From contig JAWPHD010001805.1 in the NCBI GenBank assembly GCA_037043455.1, forward strand, positions 124,001 through 188,000: 64,000 nucleotides of DNA. The letters are read 5' to 3'. Position 1 is the stretch's first letter. The number at the start of each line of letters is the position of its first letter. The notes under the pieces were generated by a model. It worked only from the letters and a program-made list of their open reading frames with translations, was not told where the DNA came from and did not search any database. Source of the stretch: Cyrtodaria siliqua. Lineage: Eukaryota; Mollusca; Bivalvia; Adapedonta; Hiatellidae. Of the stretch, positions 1 to 11,211 are shown piece by piece. A program made the position numbers and the translations under genes.

Positions 1-59
1 TATTGTTTTTTTGTATTATATTTACACGAGCATTTTTGTGTTTTACTTATATTGCCTAT

Positions 60-385
60 TGATGATGCCTTGTTGGTTAGATATTAGATTATGGCGGGGA
101 TTTCTTTATTTACACTGTCCTGTTTTAATGGGATGACAGTAGGGTAAGTGTGAGGTTCGGTGCACCTTAGAACCGGTTTAAACACACAGTGGCCTACTTT
201 GCCAATGACCGTTCCAAGCCGGTAGCCCTATTGTCAACCCTTTTGTGTTTTGTGATGTCGTTTCAATTTATTTTTACTTTTGCCTTCTTGTTTGTCTGTT
301 TGCGTGTTTGTTTTTGTGTTTTGTGGTTGACTGTCCTCCTTGAATGCTACTTTCCCTGTCCGATCTTTTTATATTTCTTTGTATC
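60..385 (+). repeat. R1 dispersed repeat, copy at window start
   Basis: This is a nearly complete core of the dominant repeat of the window. Landmarks in order are GGGGATTTCTTTATTTACAC, GGGATGACAGTAGGGTAAG, GGTTTAAACACACAG, GACCGTTCCAAGCCGG, CCCTATTGTCAACCC, GTGATGTC and a tail ending TGGTTGACTGT then TTTCCCTGTCCGATC. The same order recurs on both strands throughout the window. It sits immediately left of duplicated copy A. The corresponding position left of copy B is unrelated sequence, so R1 is not part of the duplicated unit here. A 70 bp piece identical by eye to its tail reappears inside copy C1 at 31163-31231. Confidence 0.85.
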
Positions 386-794
386 TCAAAAGAATAATTT
401 AAACGAGCCTACTAATAATGATTTATACAACACTACTAGCCGTGTCGTCTAGTTTCCAGTCGAAACTATTTCTTGAACATTAAATAAATCATGGGGCTGA
501 TGAGCCCACTTTTGTGCATATGAACATTGAATATCAATCTACAACACATTAGGTTGACGGTTGTATTCGTATTTCGATTGACACCCATACCTTTTCCAGA
601 TCGTATAGTCCTTTTTAAATTTAGTATTTGTGTCGCATTAATGCAAACACAACAACACAAATTGAGCCACACTTGTGATGCGCCAATATACTGATGATGA
701 AACAATAGGAGTTTGGCGGATCATTATGCAAGTGCTATGGTATTGGTCTCGGGCAAGATTGAACATATCCATAAAAGGTATAATGATTTCCTCT

Positions 795-1110
795 GTAAAT
801 ATGGGTATAAAAATCGAACAAGAAAAGTAGCAAAAAAAAGAAAAGAAAGTCAACCATAAACACACACAGAAACAAAGAAAACTTTAAAGATGAAATCAAA
901 GCGAAATAAGACATCACAAACATAAAAGGGTTGACAATAGGCATACCACTTTGGAACGGTCAGTGGCAAAAAAAAGGCCGCTGGGGCTTTAAACCAGGTT
1001 CTGGGGTGCACCAAACCTCACACTTACCCTACTGTCATCCCAATACAACCGGACAGTGTACATAAAGAAATCCCCGCGATAACTATTCTTTAACCAATAA
1101 GGCTGCATTA
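795..1110 (-). repeat. R1 dispersed repeat, minus strand
   Basis: Read on the minus strand this gives the R1 core order: AAAGAAATCCCCGC complement, GTAGGGTAAGTGTGAGG complement, the GTTTAAA block, the CCGTTCCAAAG block and the GTTGACTTTC tail. Copy B holds its orthologue at 17050-17365, so the insertion predates the A/B duplication. A purine-rich run (AAAAAAAAGAAAAGAAAG) near 832-848 has replaced part of the tail relative to copy B, which keeps the usual CATTCAAGGACGACAGTC. Confidence 0.8.
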
Positions 1111-1486
1111 AAACAATTAAAACATAAAGCTTTATTTCAATCATAAACTTCACTTTTTGATCGGAATGCATATAATAACAACGTAGGTCTAAAAGCCGAA
1201 TCGTATTTGCAAAAGAGTATGAAATGGACATTTGGAAACGGCCGAACACAATAAGTACGAAATATTACAGTCTCGGTTTGACTGAGACGGTATTGAAATA
1301 TGCTTGCTACCGTTCACGCACCCAAAGGTAGATTTACCATTGCTTTTACTTTCATAAACGGTTAGTGCACATTTTCAACTGTAATAATAAAAATATTCTA
1401 TGTGATATGTATTTTGATGTGGGCTGCTAATAATTACATTTTTATTAAATATGTGTATATGTGTATGCAGGTATAAAAAAAAAGAA

Positions 1487-1710
1487 AGATATAAAATTCG
1501 GACAGGGAAAGTAGCATTCAATGACTACAGTCAACCACAAAACACAAAAACAAACACGCAAATAGACAAACGAGAAGGCAAAAGTAATAAAAAATGCAAC
1601 CGACATAACAAACACAAAAGGGTTGACAATAGGGCTTCCGCCTTGGAACGGTCAGTGGCCAAAAAGGCAAAAAGGCCATTGGGGGTTTAAACCAGGTTTT
1701 TGGGGAACAT
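1487..1710 (-). repeat. R1 dispersed repeat, minus strand, copy A only
   Basis: A second minus-strand R1 copy, running from ATTCGGACAGGGAAAG to AACCAGGTTTTTGGGG, lacks the 5' part of the core. The corresponding interval of copy B (about 17466-17550) instead holds the 3' end of a SINE. The two paralogues therefore acquired different repeats at nearly the same place between landmarks 1200 and 1811. The 79-residue ORF here is only a translation of R1. Confidence 0.75.
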
Positions 1711-1804
1711 ATTCGACATTAACTTTAAAGCTATAACACTACTACTATATGAACACCCAGGGAGAAAAACATTATAATAAAGGGTACATCAAGCTTGTAA
1801 TTGG

Positions 1805-3560
1805 TGTGTATGTGTCTGATTTAAATTTGACACATTTTTATATTTTGTATTCTAAAGGGACAAAAACATGTTGAATGAGCCTAAAATGTCTCCATATTTG
1901 CAAGGACATTCAGTCTGCATAGTAATATATGCTATTCTATGTTACGCATCCGGAATAATGCAAACATGTGCACTTATATGGCCATATATTTTCATATTTC
2001 AAAGGAGCCACATTGTAAAGTTCTACATACGTTTATGACCATGAGGTGTCATAAACACTCGGTACTTAATGTGCGTAACGTAACAAAAAAACTGTGATAG
2101 AAATGATCGCAACTGGACAAGAAAATCTGCCAAGATAACGTGTAAATAGTGAAGGTTAGGAATAATAGACCACATGTGCATATCTGTATGTCATATACTA
2201 ATCTTTGATAAGTTACAGCATCACTCAATATAGACGACTGAACGATTTAAAATTAGACGACTTTATAACTAAGGCACTTGGCGGATGATGCAATCACATT
2301 TGATTTGGTTTCCGCTATTTAAATCAAAACAATGTGCATCTTACACTGAAACCAAATACATTTTTAATGACGTCAATGAATACCGAATAAATAAATTATA
2401 GATTGTATTCATGACATTGCAATATTTCTTCCACCACCGAAAGCGCCAATTATCGACACGTCTTTAGAACATGGCCCCAGCTTTCCCATCAGAATGCTAC
2501 GTAATAAAACTAGGGGGCGAACACTGTTATACATAACAGACAGCTGCTAAACCCGCCGCAACAAACAAAAACACCACCTTTCTATACCACACTGTGTTGA
2601 CGAAATTAACCTAAGACAACCTTGATTAATAAGAACAATGTATTAGGGTATTCATAAGGTAATGATTTATTTTTTAAGTGAATACTTGCTACTAAAATTC
2701 TTACAGAGACAACGCTCTAGCCTAGATTTTAAGACAAAGCATATATTTATTCATTGAACGTGATCTGGAAAACGTCATGCGTTACGCTAGATATTTACAT
2801 TTAATCATTCATTTGCTTACCTTCAAGCCATAAATCAAATGGACACTTTGCTATCGAATTTACTCAAGAGACAGGCGAAGCCGTCGTTTAGAATTTGGTA
2901 GGATTGATTTATAGCAGGATGCTTTACAATCGATAGATATTTATTCTTGAGTATCATCTAAACTACAAACAAGTCTATAAACGAAACCGACACGTCTATA
3001 TTTTAGGCTACTTTATCGTGCGCATTAACTCTTGTGCTCAATAAGTGCGCATACACATGCAGAATAATCGCTCACTCTGAACATTATAATTGATATTTGA
3101 CGCATAATAATGTAATGGTATGACAAGCAGTCAAGTTTTTTAGCCGGAGAAGAATAGTTGCTGAGAGATAATATCAGTATATCTGGAGAGATATGTCACG
3201 AGAACTTAAGTCGGTTATCAATCACAACTCCCGAACATTTTTTTCTATGATACACATTATTTCCTAAAGTGTAAACCTTCGGATCTTTACACCCAACTCC
3301 TTAAGGAACTTTTTCAATATAAAAGCTTTGTGGTAGGGCTAGCTTGCAGTCTTTATCATCGATGTTACCTACTAAACATTGTAAATATAATCAAACCATA
3401 ATACCTCGTTCCACTTTCATATGTACCCAATAAATGACAACAGAGCGGTGTGAAAGGTTTGCGAAGTTAATTTTTTCTGAATACCCTCACCAGTACCTCA
3501 CCATTCACAGTGGGTTGCTTTTATAAATGTTAATCATGCTTTATTAAGTTTAAACGCATT
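1805..3560. other. Single-copy body of the duplicated unit, no gene seen
   Basis: This stretch aligns with B (17550-19880) and D (33494-35135) but shows no splice-flanked open frame conserved between copies. A GTAAGC donor-like motif on the minus strand at 2819 is kept in all three copies, but every upstream frame soon meets a stop. Compared with A and D, copy B has about 190 bp of different sequence at 18270-18450. Confidence 0.5.
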
Positions 3561-3564
3561 TTCT

Positions 3565-3870
3565 TGCAGGAAGTGGACTTCCGTCTCGCATGCGGGAGGT
3601 TCGATTCCCGGCCGGGCTACACCAACTACTAGTAATTCATACAAACGGCGCTAGTATCTCCCTTGTTTGACGTTCAGCATATAAATGGTTGTGCTAGTAC
3701 AGGTCGGTCCGTTGTCAGTATAATGTGACTGGTGGTATGATATGGTATTCCAGCGTGGCAGCACTATACACTTACACATTGAGCTCGCTGCTTTAAGTGG
3801 ATATCACCGTGAATTACTATTAAATGCGATGTTAAAATGAATACTTGTTTCTAATACACTATTTAACATT
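3565..3870 (+). mobile_element. tRNA-derived SINE, copy A
   Basis: The left end resembles the 3' half of a tRNA: TCTCGCATGCGGGAGG, then the Pol III B-box GGTTCGATTCC, then CGGCCGGGCTACACC. A shared SINE body follows, with GTCGGTCCGTTGTCAG, TATAATGTGACTGG and TCCAGCGTGGCAGCAC. No matching A-box or 5' acceptor strand is visible, so the head is truncated and this is not a tRNA gene. I recognise this head and body as a tRNA SINE type common in bivalves. The exact family name is uncertain. A short deletion (GTCATGG in copy B) lies just before the B-box. Confidence 0.75.
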
Positions 3871-4334
3871 TAAAAGGACGCACGACAAGCGTGACAGTGT
3901 TAAACCCTTTTCTACATAACTTGAATAGTCGCAACTCATTATCAATAATTCCTGGAACAGTTCTAAAGTGGAGGAAATGGTTTACCACCACCAATTACTT
4001 GTAAACCTCTGAGGTGTAATCAAATGTAATACCTATAATAAAAAGTATTTTTTGATGGAAATAGGTATTATAAGTAGGGGGAAACTGCCCATTTCTATTC
4101 GATTTTGTTGTTGCATGTATAAGAAGCGTATTAATAGGTTTTACTGGATCACTGTTGAACATTTTCAACATGTCGACTCGATGCTTACACTTTGAGAGCA
4201 ACTGTCAACGAAAACAGCTCTACTCTTGACCTGTTTGGTAAACAAACAATAACTTTTTTACATGTCTTGTGACCCCATCTTTTCCGGTGATTTTTCAAGT
4301 GGATAATAAATTTTCTATATGAAAATTACACTGC

Positions 4335-4600
4335 TGCATTATGCATACTTGAGTTGAAGTTGCAGCAAATCAGTAATATTTGACATTTTAACATTGGTGT
4401 ATATGGGGAAATTAATTAGTGTTTTCATACCTATAGAAATCACAGCACCCAACCGCAATGGCATCTTAGGTCCGCTCTGCACCACAAACAAAGAGCAATC
4501 TAAATTTACAATGAAAAGGACAATACTCATCCCAACGAGTAGTGAAGACAGGGTTACCGACTTGGAACTGTCAGTATGCAATAAGGCCTAATGGTGGACA
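4335..4600 (-). repeat. R2 dispersed repeat, copy A
   Basis: On the minus strand this reads TTAGGCCTTATTGCATACTG, CAAGTCGGTAACCCTGTC, TTCACTACTCGTTGGG and then GCCATTGCGGTTGGGTGC. It matches the R2 unit that forms the 101 bp tandem array at 47.6 kb. R2 follows the same architecture as R1 (TTTAAx block, GCC-ACT-x-CCGTT block, AACCCTxTC block), so I treat it as a diverged subfamily. Orthologues are at 20700-20915 and 35545-35705. The ORFs here are repeat translations. Confidence 0.7.
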
Positions 4601-5020
4601 TAACTCGATTTTATGTGCACACAACCTCTCTATTATCCTGTCCTCAACGCTCAAATTGACCAGACAGTAAAAAGCCAATTTCCAGTATTAGCTCAACGGA
4701 GTATTACTGTAATAGTCCAGTTCCAAGTGACAATAAGTCTCTTGGTTCATCTCAACAGTGTCTCGCGCTTAACACACTTATTTTAAATCTTTGATTCGTA
4801 AACATCATATTAACAATAAAGCAATTGTAAACAGTTTGAGACAGTTGGTTAGTTGGTGGGTTTGGTGGTGTTTACGTCATTCTCAGCACATTTTTGTCTA
4901 CATATGACGGTATAATATTTAGTTTTTAATTGTTTAGACATCCCAACTTTTCATGGGTAGAACAAGTACTGAATACCTTCTTCATCCTTAAGAATCTACC
5001 ATTTTTCGCTTAAAATTTGA

Positions 5021-5100
5021 GCTTCCAGTGGGATTTGAACCTGGGCGGTGAGATGTGAGGAGGTTTCAGACTCACCATCCGACCAAGGAGTCGAGACAGG
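5021..5100 (-). repeat. tRNA-like sequence in duplicated unit, copy A
   Basis: The minus strand holds a B-box-like GGTTCAAATCC near 5034-5044 and, about 50 nt upstream, an A-box-like TTGGTCGGATGGT. The length suggests a tRNA with a long variable arm, or a SINE head derived from one. The best-kept version is in copy D, where GCTTCC at the 5' end can pair with GGGAGC at the 3' end. I see no sign that this copy is a working tRNA gene. Confidence 0.55.
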
Positions 5101-5508
5101 AAAAGGAAGACATTTTACACTGAAATAAAATGAAAATAAAATAAATATATACTAGTTTCAATGCCTATGGATAATCGGCACTTTATATATGTATGGCACA
5201 GATACAAGTTAGATGTCTGAGCATAAGACAGAGATACCGTAAGGGTTAGGTTGAAGTTCAGGTTTATGGTCACGTTTAGTTGAAAGTTAAACGGTAAAAA
5301 CAATTTAAGCGAATTAAAATCTCCAATTAAAATGTCCTATCAGAGTTGCTACTACCCTGAAACTGACATAACTCAACCGGTGCTAAGGAATGCCTTCCGC
5401 ATGATAGCATACATGTTAGAGCTTAGTTAATTTCAGCTTATTTCAAACATGTGGAACTGCTGCGAAAATAAACCCTAATATAACTAAATACTCAATTAAA
5501 ATGCGCAA

Positions 5509-6430
5509 ATGAATATCAATTACGCCGGATTAATCCTCACTTTAAAAGAGCTAAAGGCTCCGTGTATAATTCGCAGATCTTTTTCGCATCTGTTCGAGAG
5601 ATACTTCCGCTCCTATAGTTGTAGTAGGAGCCGGTACATTAAATGGAATGAACTTAAAGTCGGCTTTATAAAGCTAAATATTGATTCCCGAGGCAGTCGT
5701 TTTGCTCGCGTTAAACCAAATTTGTTCTCAGAAAATCCAATTACGCCACTAACAGCGATAGTTGGAGCCAATGCACGGACTTCATCTTTCCGAGAAGATG
5801 AACTATAATGTATGTACGCTTTTCAAACAGTGTTTGACGATAAGCACAAAGTTGCTTTTAGCGTTATCCCAATAGTAACGGTTTTGTTTAAGTCCTTAGT
5901 GTAAATATTATTGGATTGCATCAACGGTAAATATTATTGGATTGCATCAACAAAACAAGAACAATCTGTCACTTATTACAACATATAAAATGTGTGCTTG
6001 ATGCTTAATTGATAAAAAAAAAGGTAACAAATTACCGCACTGTAGAAAAGTGTACTTGTACCTCAAATACCTAACATATAATGGTTTCGAATACCAAGCG
6101 TAACTGGTAGGAGAAACGTAGAAAAGTAAATGTAGCATTCAATGACAAAGTCGACCAAAAATCCACTCATGTAAGCAAATCACAACTAGAGGTTGCTTTT
6201 AGTAAAAACAGATATCTCCCTCACCGGGAAAGAGAATATTAACATGTATAAAGCTAAGTCATTGTTACTTCCTTCGAGACCTAGATTTATGTTTCGTAAG
6301 TTAAAATCGTTCTACAGTTTGTTTTAGAGCCTGATGATAAAGCACTTAATTACGTAATTATTGATTTACGCCTACATTACGTCAATGTTTATCTCCGGAA
6401 CTCGGGAGAACTAATTCGTATACTACGGTT
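5509..6430. other. Conserved unit segment with ORF, no gene supported
   Basis: A 99-codon plus-strand ORF at 5509-5808 is matched by an 85-codon ORF in copy B (22219-22476). The A/B differences in it are mostly amino-acid changing and copy D is frameshifted, so selection for protein is not supported. A 27 bp tandem duplication (TAAATATTATTGGATTGCAT...) lies at about 5902-5955. Copy C1 lacks about 780 bp, from 5548 to 6328. Confidence 0.5.
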
Positions 6431-6822
6431 CAACTGAGGGTGATGTTATTTCCACGCATATCACTCGGTGCACCATTTTCAATGCTGGTGTTGACGATAC
6501 GCAAAACAAACATCCAACTCTTTACTAGATTCCTCAATTCCACAAACAGCATTACAAAGCCAGCTTTATTTACAAACTTCGTGACATCCTTGATCATAAT
6601 CACTTTCTTACGATCTTTATTTAACATGTTAAACAGTTTATCAAAAGAGGTTATGACCCTATCACTTTGCGACGCACTGCATGTTGAGTGGTTGACCAAT
6701 TTACAGTTCGCCACTATTCTTTCCTCATTGATTGTGTGAAGACAGGATAGATTGCGGACTCTGTACTGACGTCTCCCTAAATCCTGGCGGTAGCGTTTGA
6801 TGATTGTCTTCCATCTTATCAT
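6430..6822 (-). pseudogene. Decayed minus-strand ORF, possible repeat-encoded protein
   Basis: A 130-codon frame runs on the minus strand and contains KKVIMIKDVTKFVNKAG. Copy C1 keeps much of the same peptide at 30839-31030, while copy B has a one-base deletion (CATAATACTTTC against CATAATCACTTTC near 23397) that shifts the frame. No domain is recognised. The N-terminal part overlaps the 5' extension of R1, which argues that the whole is a remnant of a repeat-encoded ORF or a chance frame. If it was ever coding it is now degenerate. Confidence 0.2.
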
Positions 6823-7373
6823 GTCGTACCCTTAATGGCTTATTCTCGCTTTGCAATGGCTTCTGCCAAGTCAATGAGTACTTGCTTTGTGGTTATCTAC
6901 ATGATCCTATTTGTGTTATTCTTATAATACCTAATAATGCTGCCTAGTTTGTTAGATAATAAATCCTGGTGGGGATTTCTTGCACCCTAGGACCTGGTTT
7001 AAACCCTCACATGTTTTGCCACCGGCAGTTCCAAGGCGGTAGCCCTATTGTCAACCGTTTTGTGTTTGTGATGTCTTATTTGGCCTTTTATTCCTATTTA
7101 AAGTTGTTCTTTGTTTCTGTGTGTGTCTATGGTTGACTGTCGTCCTTGAATGCTAATTTTCCTGTTCGATTTTTAGCTCTTCTTATACTGATCCGTTTTA
7201 TTTGGATGACAACAAGGTAAGAGGGATGTTTGACGTCCCCTAGAACCTGGTTTTAAACCCCCAACGGCCGTTTTGCCACTGGCTGTTCGGAGATGGTAAC
7301 TCTGTTTTCTATCCGTTTATGTTTGTGATGTCACATGACTTGCATCTTATTAACATTGTAATTGTTTGTTAAT
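6655..7373 (+). repeat. R1 with 5' extension, head-to-tail dimer (copy A)
   Basis: This is an R1 copy carrying the longer 5' module (CACTGCATGTTGAGTGG, CTCCCTAAATCCTGG, AATGGCTTATTCTCG, GCTTCTGCCAAGTC, CTGCCTAGTTTGTTAGA). It continues into the core at about 6970. A second core starts near 7190, so the CTxGxACCTGGTTTxAAAC landmarks at about 6987 and 7239 are some 252 bp apart. Copies B (23445-24330) and C1 (30960-31840) have the same dimer, which therefore predates duplication. The second core is cut at 7373 by the A-only block and resumes at 14456. Confidence 0.8.
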
Positions 7374-7669
7374 CAGTGCAGCAGCAGCTGAAGCTTTTCA
7401 CGCGCACACACCGCATAATTCACTTTTGAATTTCAAGTGTTTTGACACGAAGTAGTCCCAATTTGCACTCACGTGCAGTTACGCGGAAATTGCAGTTGTC
7501 TTTTAAAAAACGTTAGCTTAAGCCAATGTTGAATGCAAAAATAACACAGACAAGTAAGTTTATACGTTGAACATCGCCATAGCATTCGTTTTGACTACTA
7601 TTGGCATATTTTGCATAGCCTAAATCGCTGTTCAAATGTGAAGTTCGGATATTTTGAGTTTTTTGAAAC

Positions 7670-7832
7670 TGCAAAATTGCCGATTTCTCAAAACGGTCAC
7701 AAAAAATAGGTAGTCACCAATTTGGCTTAAATTAACAGGAATGATAGATCAGTACCTCTACTACCTTTCCTGAAAATGTCGGCAAAATTCATGACTACCC
7801 ATTTTTTGAGACCGTTTTGAAAGATGGTCACG
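7670..7832. repeat. Palindromic element, about 160 bp
   Basis: The left arm GCAAAATTGCCGA...CTCAAAACGGTCACAAAA...TAGGTAGTCA is answered in reverse complement on the right by TGACTACCCATTTTTTGAG and ACCGTTTTGAAAGA, with TCGGCAAAATTC just inside. The arms are about 35 bp and the central spacer about 65 bp. It looks like a small fold-back or MITE-type element. No clear target duplication was found. Confidence 0.6.
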
Positions 7833-7856
7833 GTTTTTTGTCACTCAAAACACACA

Positions 7857-8150
7857 TTATTCAAAATGGCGGCTACAAGCTAAATAAGCAAAACGGAAAA
7901 TCAATAACAGAAACGTAAAACATGAATATTTTCTACTCCCGGACATAGTTATTTCCTGCCCCGGATAAAATGTCAGTAAGTCAACCTTTAAACACTTTTT
8001 CTGCCTTTCCTTTAGCAAATTTACGGTAAAAATCAGCCGCACTAGGCGCTTATTAAAAATCGCAACTATACTGCAGGCCTTGTCGGCAGTAATTTGTTGT
8101 GTTGATTTACGGTTAAATGAACTGCGGATAATTGCAAGTGAATACTTCAC
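7857..8150 (-). other. Unassigned 97-codon minus-strand ORF
   Basis: An open frame of 97 codons with mixed composition lies beside the palindrome at 7670-7832. It has a hydrophobic stretch near its C-terminus (YSCFTFLLLIFRFAYLAC). I recognise no domain, see no splice evidence, and have no paralogue to test it against because it lies in the A-only block. At this AT content chance is the default explanation. Confidence 0.12.
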
Positions 8151-8682
8151 AAAAAGATGGACATATTCATGTGTTAACTATTGTTATGGTTGAATGATGT
8201 AACAAATACTTGTAAGAACTGCAGCTACTAAAAATACTGTCAACTTCAGCTACTCAATCCCGAGTCAAGGTCATGTCATGTAGAACACATGAGTCACGTT
8301 CGCCTCGATTAGGGACAACGACAAATTTGGTGATTAGACATAAAGAAAAACAAAGGATGAAAGGTATGTACAGGACTCGGTACTGACCCATAAATGTGTT
8401 TTATTTCGTGCATGTTCAAGTTTAGTGTCTCCGTTAAAATTTAATAATAATATAGCACTGATGTATTATTTCAATGATGAGACCCTCCCAGTGGGGTCTA
8501 TATTCACTGATAATATGACCCAATGTTTCCCAAAAATAGTTTGCTTTGTTCTCCAAAAATATTTTTCCATTTATTTTTATTATTATGTTCCCTTGTTCCC
8601 CAAAACTATTACCAGTAACAGACAGTTCCATTGTTCCCCAAAAATAAATATCCTTGTCACCAAACACCCTCTATGACCGCAG

Positions 8683-8816
8683 AGCAGAAATGCACCGTTG
8701 CAACCTCCCCTTCACCCACCACACCGCTGGGCCCCTCCCCATCCACAGAATCGGTGCTCTTGCACAACACCCACCCCCTCCACTGCCCAAAGTTTGCATA
8801 TAGCTACAGCAGTACT
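8683..8816 (+). CDS. Candidate internal exon, Ser/Thr/Pro-rich, unknown gene
   Basis: The segment follows an acceptor-like CTCTATGACCGCAG and ends at ACT|GTAAAG. It is unusually GC-rich for the window. In the frame that links to the next exon it encodes QKCTVATSPSPTTPLGPSPS and then ends AYSYSST. Incoming phase is 1 (AG completes a codon) and outgoing phase is 0, which fits the next candidate exon at 8876. Against it, the implied intron is only 59 nt, the acceptor pyrimidine tract is weak, and both other plus frames are also open because of the base composition. Confidence 0.25.
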
Positions 8817-8875
8817 GTAAAGGATTAACACATCTTCTGTACATGTAAAAAAAAAACAATTGATTTTTCTTTCAG

Positions 8876-8951
8876 GGATCTTTGCAGATGTTGCCACCTT
8901 CTATCAAGTGGCATCTCTAAGTTCCAGCTCTGAGACTGAGCCTAGCCCTGG
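8876..8951 (+). CDS. Candidate internal exon of unknown gene
   Basis: This 76 nt segment has a strong acceptor (TGATTTTTCTTTCAG) and a good donor (G|GTAAGC). Only one frame is fully open. It enters at phase 0 and leaves at phase 1, encoding GIFADVATFYQVASLSSSSE then TEPSP. The phase-1 exit matches the terminal exon candidate at 11954, across a 3.0 kb interval holding two TIR elements and a SINE, as an intron could. No family is recognised. It lies inside the A-only block, so no paralogous copy is available to test conservation. Confidence 0.4.
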
Positions 8952-9867
8952 GTAAGCTAAAGCTATAAACTTTTAATATATTAGACCCCTGCGATATAGG
9001 TTAATTAAGCTAATAATATGGCAATATTTCGAGCCACCCCAGAGTGGAATTCAAAAAATGTACCTAAGCTATTTGATCTATCTTACTAGCAAATGTTAAC
9101 ATTTGGAGCCGCCTCAAATTCGGGAATACATTTCTGTGGTTCTTTAACATGGTTTTTATAAATGAAGATTTTAATAAGCTTGATAAGCTTGAGAAACATT
9201 AAATTTATTTGAGTGGCAGAACCCGATTTGTACAGATTTTTTTATTATTCTCATTAAAGTAGCCATCCCGCCAACAACAGTCAAATTTTATAAACATTAT
9301 GTACACTTTTCTAAACCTACTGATGACAAAGTATATATATAACTTACATATTTTGAGAATCCAAACTCTACATACACAGTATAAATGGCTTTAACCAGCC
9401 GGACCAAACCTCAGAACTGGAGTGTCGAATTAAGAGTAACCATCATTTTACGGATATTCAATAACGGGTATTCTAAGAACCTATTAATAAACCTATACTT
9501 TTAATCGGCACATATGATATACATTGTTATATGACCTGGACACCTGGATAGAGTTTCGATAAATGGTTTTCTAGTGTAATTTTGTAGTTATTTGGCGGTT
9601 TTCTAGTGTAATTTTATAGTTATTATGCGGGATAGCTACAAAGAGGAGTGATATTAAAGGGAGTCGGGTCAGGTTACAAAAACACAATTTTTTTTTTGCC
9701 TAACTATAAGTATAATTGTCCCAGCTCATTGGATACTTTACTTTTGTTTTTTTTGTTGAGATATTGTGAAATTCTATCACATAAAACAATGGATACACGA
9801 TGATACAACATGAAAGTTTCTCTGTGATGTTGTCAGTTTACAGCGATATTATTAAAGACCGCCCCAG
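8952..9867. other. Putative intron, no gene seen; short tandem repeat inside
   Basis: AT-rich sequence lies between two candidate exons. The only structure noted is an imperfect two-copy tandem repeat at about 9567-9630 built on GGTTTTCTAGTGTAATTTT. No ORF with splice support was seen. Confidence 0.4.
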
Positions 9868-10420
9868 TTAAAGGGAATGTAGCGACACGGCCAAACCATC
9901 TTTATTATTGAGAGTTCTGAAATACTTGAATAAGGGTGAAAGAATTATCAAAATCGGATGATAAATGAAGAAGATATGATCATTTGAAGTTTCTGTTGAA
10001 ACGGATATGGAAGCGGCCATTTTGAGAGCCATAACATCACGGTTCTAAATGACCATATATGGAATATTTATAAATATGAAAATTTACTGATTTATAGGTA
10101 AAAAATGACAGCAACTGTATGAAACATATGTAATACTTAATGGCAATAATGCTTTAAATGACCAGTAAAAAAAATCATTCATTTGCAGTGATTTTCTTCG
10201 TTTTAAACGATATTTATCAATATTCCATATAGCGTAATATGGAACTATGACGTCATAGTTCTGAAAATGGCGCCTTCCATATTCGTTTTAGAACAACCTT
10301 TAAATGGTCATATCTTTTTCGTTTATCATCCGATTTTGATAATTCTTTCACCTTTTTCCAAGTGTTTCAGAACTTTTAATAACAGAACTTGTTTGGCTGT
10401 GTTGCTACATTCCCTTTTAA
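9868..10420. mobile_element. TTAA-flanked MITE with long TIRs (553 bp)
   Basis: The left arm begins TTAA-AGGGAATGTAGC and the right end reads GCTACATTCCCTT-TTAA. The terminal inverted repeats run for roughly 190 bp, including ATTATCAAAATCGGATGATA on the left and its complement on the right (10326-10345). Target duplication of TTAA is the hallmark of piggyBac-type transposition, so a non-autonomous piggyBac-like MITE is the natural reading. No transposase is present. The right arm contains one TGACGTCA site (10248-10255). Confidence 0.8.
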
Positions 10421-10614
10421 TTACAAATAATAGGACACTTTAAAGGGACATATGGCAATCTTGAAGATTTTGTCGAACATTAGTATCACAGTTTTTTTAA
10501 TCCAGTATCAGTTTCACTTTAATTATGATTGGTGCAATAATATCAGCAATTAGTAATAATATATAAATTATACAGTTATACTATAATTATAGAGAATAAT
10601 ATACAGGCATTTCA

Positions 10615-10875
10615 TATCTCATCCTTTCCGTCAATGTGTTCTTGGGAAAGACACTTCCCCTTAGCCTCGTCCTTCGGATGGGGGACGTAAACCGGGCGGT
10701 CCCGTGTATCGGTCTATCCTCCGAGCACGTTAAAGAACCGTAGGAATCTATTCGATAATAAGAGTAGAGCAGGTTCCCGGATTCCTATGTACCCTTCCCC
10801 TCTCTCTGGGGCGGCTCTAAATAACCTATACTGTGCTGATGAGCCGTTAAACAACATTCAATCCATATTTCATCC
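10615..10875 (+). mobile_element. SINE-like repeat (headless copy)
   Basis: Landmarks are CTTGGGAAAGACACTTCC, TTAGCCTCGTCCTTCGG, GACGTAAACCGGGCGGTCCC, GCACGTTAAAGAACC and CTGATGAGCCGTTAAACAAC. The 13380 copy carries a tRNA-like head before the same body, and the minus-strand piece at 17475-17545 matches the 3' end. Together these define one tRNA-derived SINE family. This copy lacks the head. I recognise the body as widespread in marine invertebrate genomes. Confidence 0.7.
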
Positions 10876-10889
10876 TGTATTGCCCTGAG

Positions 10890-11093
10890 ATGCCAATATC
10901 TGCCGAGAGCTTATATTTGGGCGAAGGCCGGGCACGATATGAAAATGTAATATTTCATTCTGTGTATGACATAAAAAAATTATATACTTCAAAATATTTT
11001 GAATCGAGTGAGGATTTATTAAACAAGTTGGCAAAAATATTCAATGCGCGGCTTGTCGAGCATCAAATAATGTTTGCAAATAATGTTTGCTGA
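10890..11093 (+). other. Unassigned 67-codon ORF
   Basis: A short open frame directly follows the SINE. It contains YENVIFHSVYDIKKLYTSKY and a Leu/Lys-rich helix-like segment. The composition looks protein-like, but no splice signals flank it and no family is recognised. It could be a fragment of a transposon ORF. Confidence 0.15.
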
Positions 11094-11211
11094 AGAGTTT
11101 AAAAAATAATAGATGATGTTGTGAGATTCTATTTATCACACAAAACCCATACAAGTTGATGGTAAAGCGGTCACATTTCTCTGTGATGTCTTTTACCTAT
11201 ATATTTATTAT

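Noticed and set aside
3599..3618. Possible functional tRNA gene at the GGTTCGATTCC motif
   Set aside because: No A-box or 5' acceptor strand upstream. A SINE body follows, and the same head recurs in the B and D copies.
4394..4591. Pair of ORFs conserved in copies A and B (4339-4591, 20649-20910)
   Set aside because: They lie in R2, and the match follows the repeat on both strands equally.
5509..5808. 99-codon ORF shared by copies A and B
   Set aside because: Differences between copies are mostly non-synonymous and copy D has indels, so similarity reflects DNA duplication.
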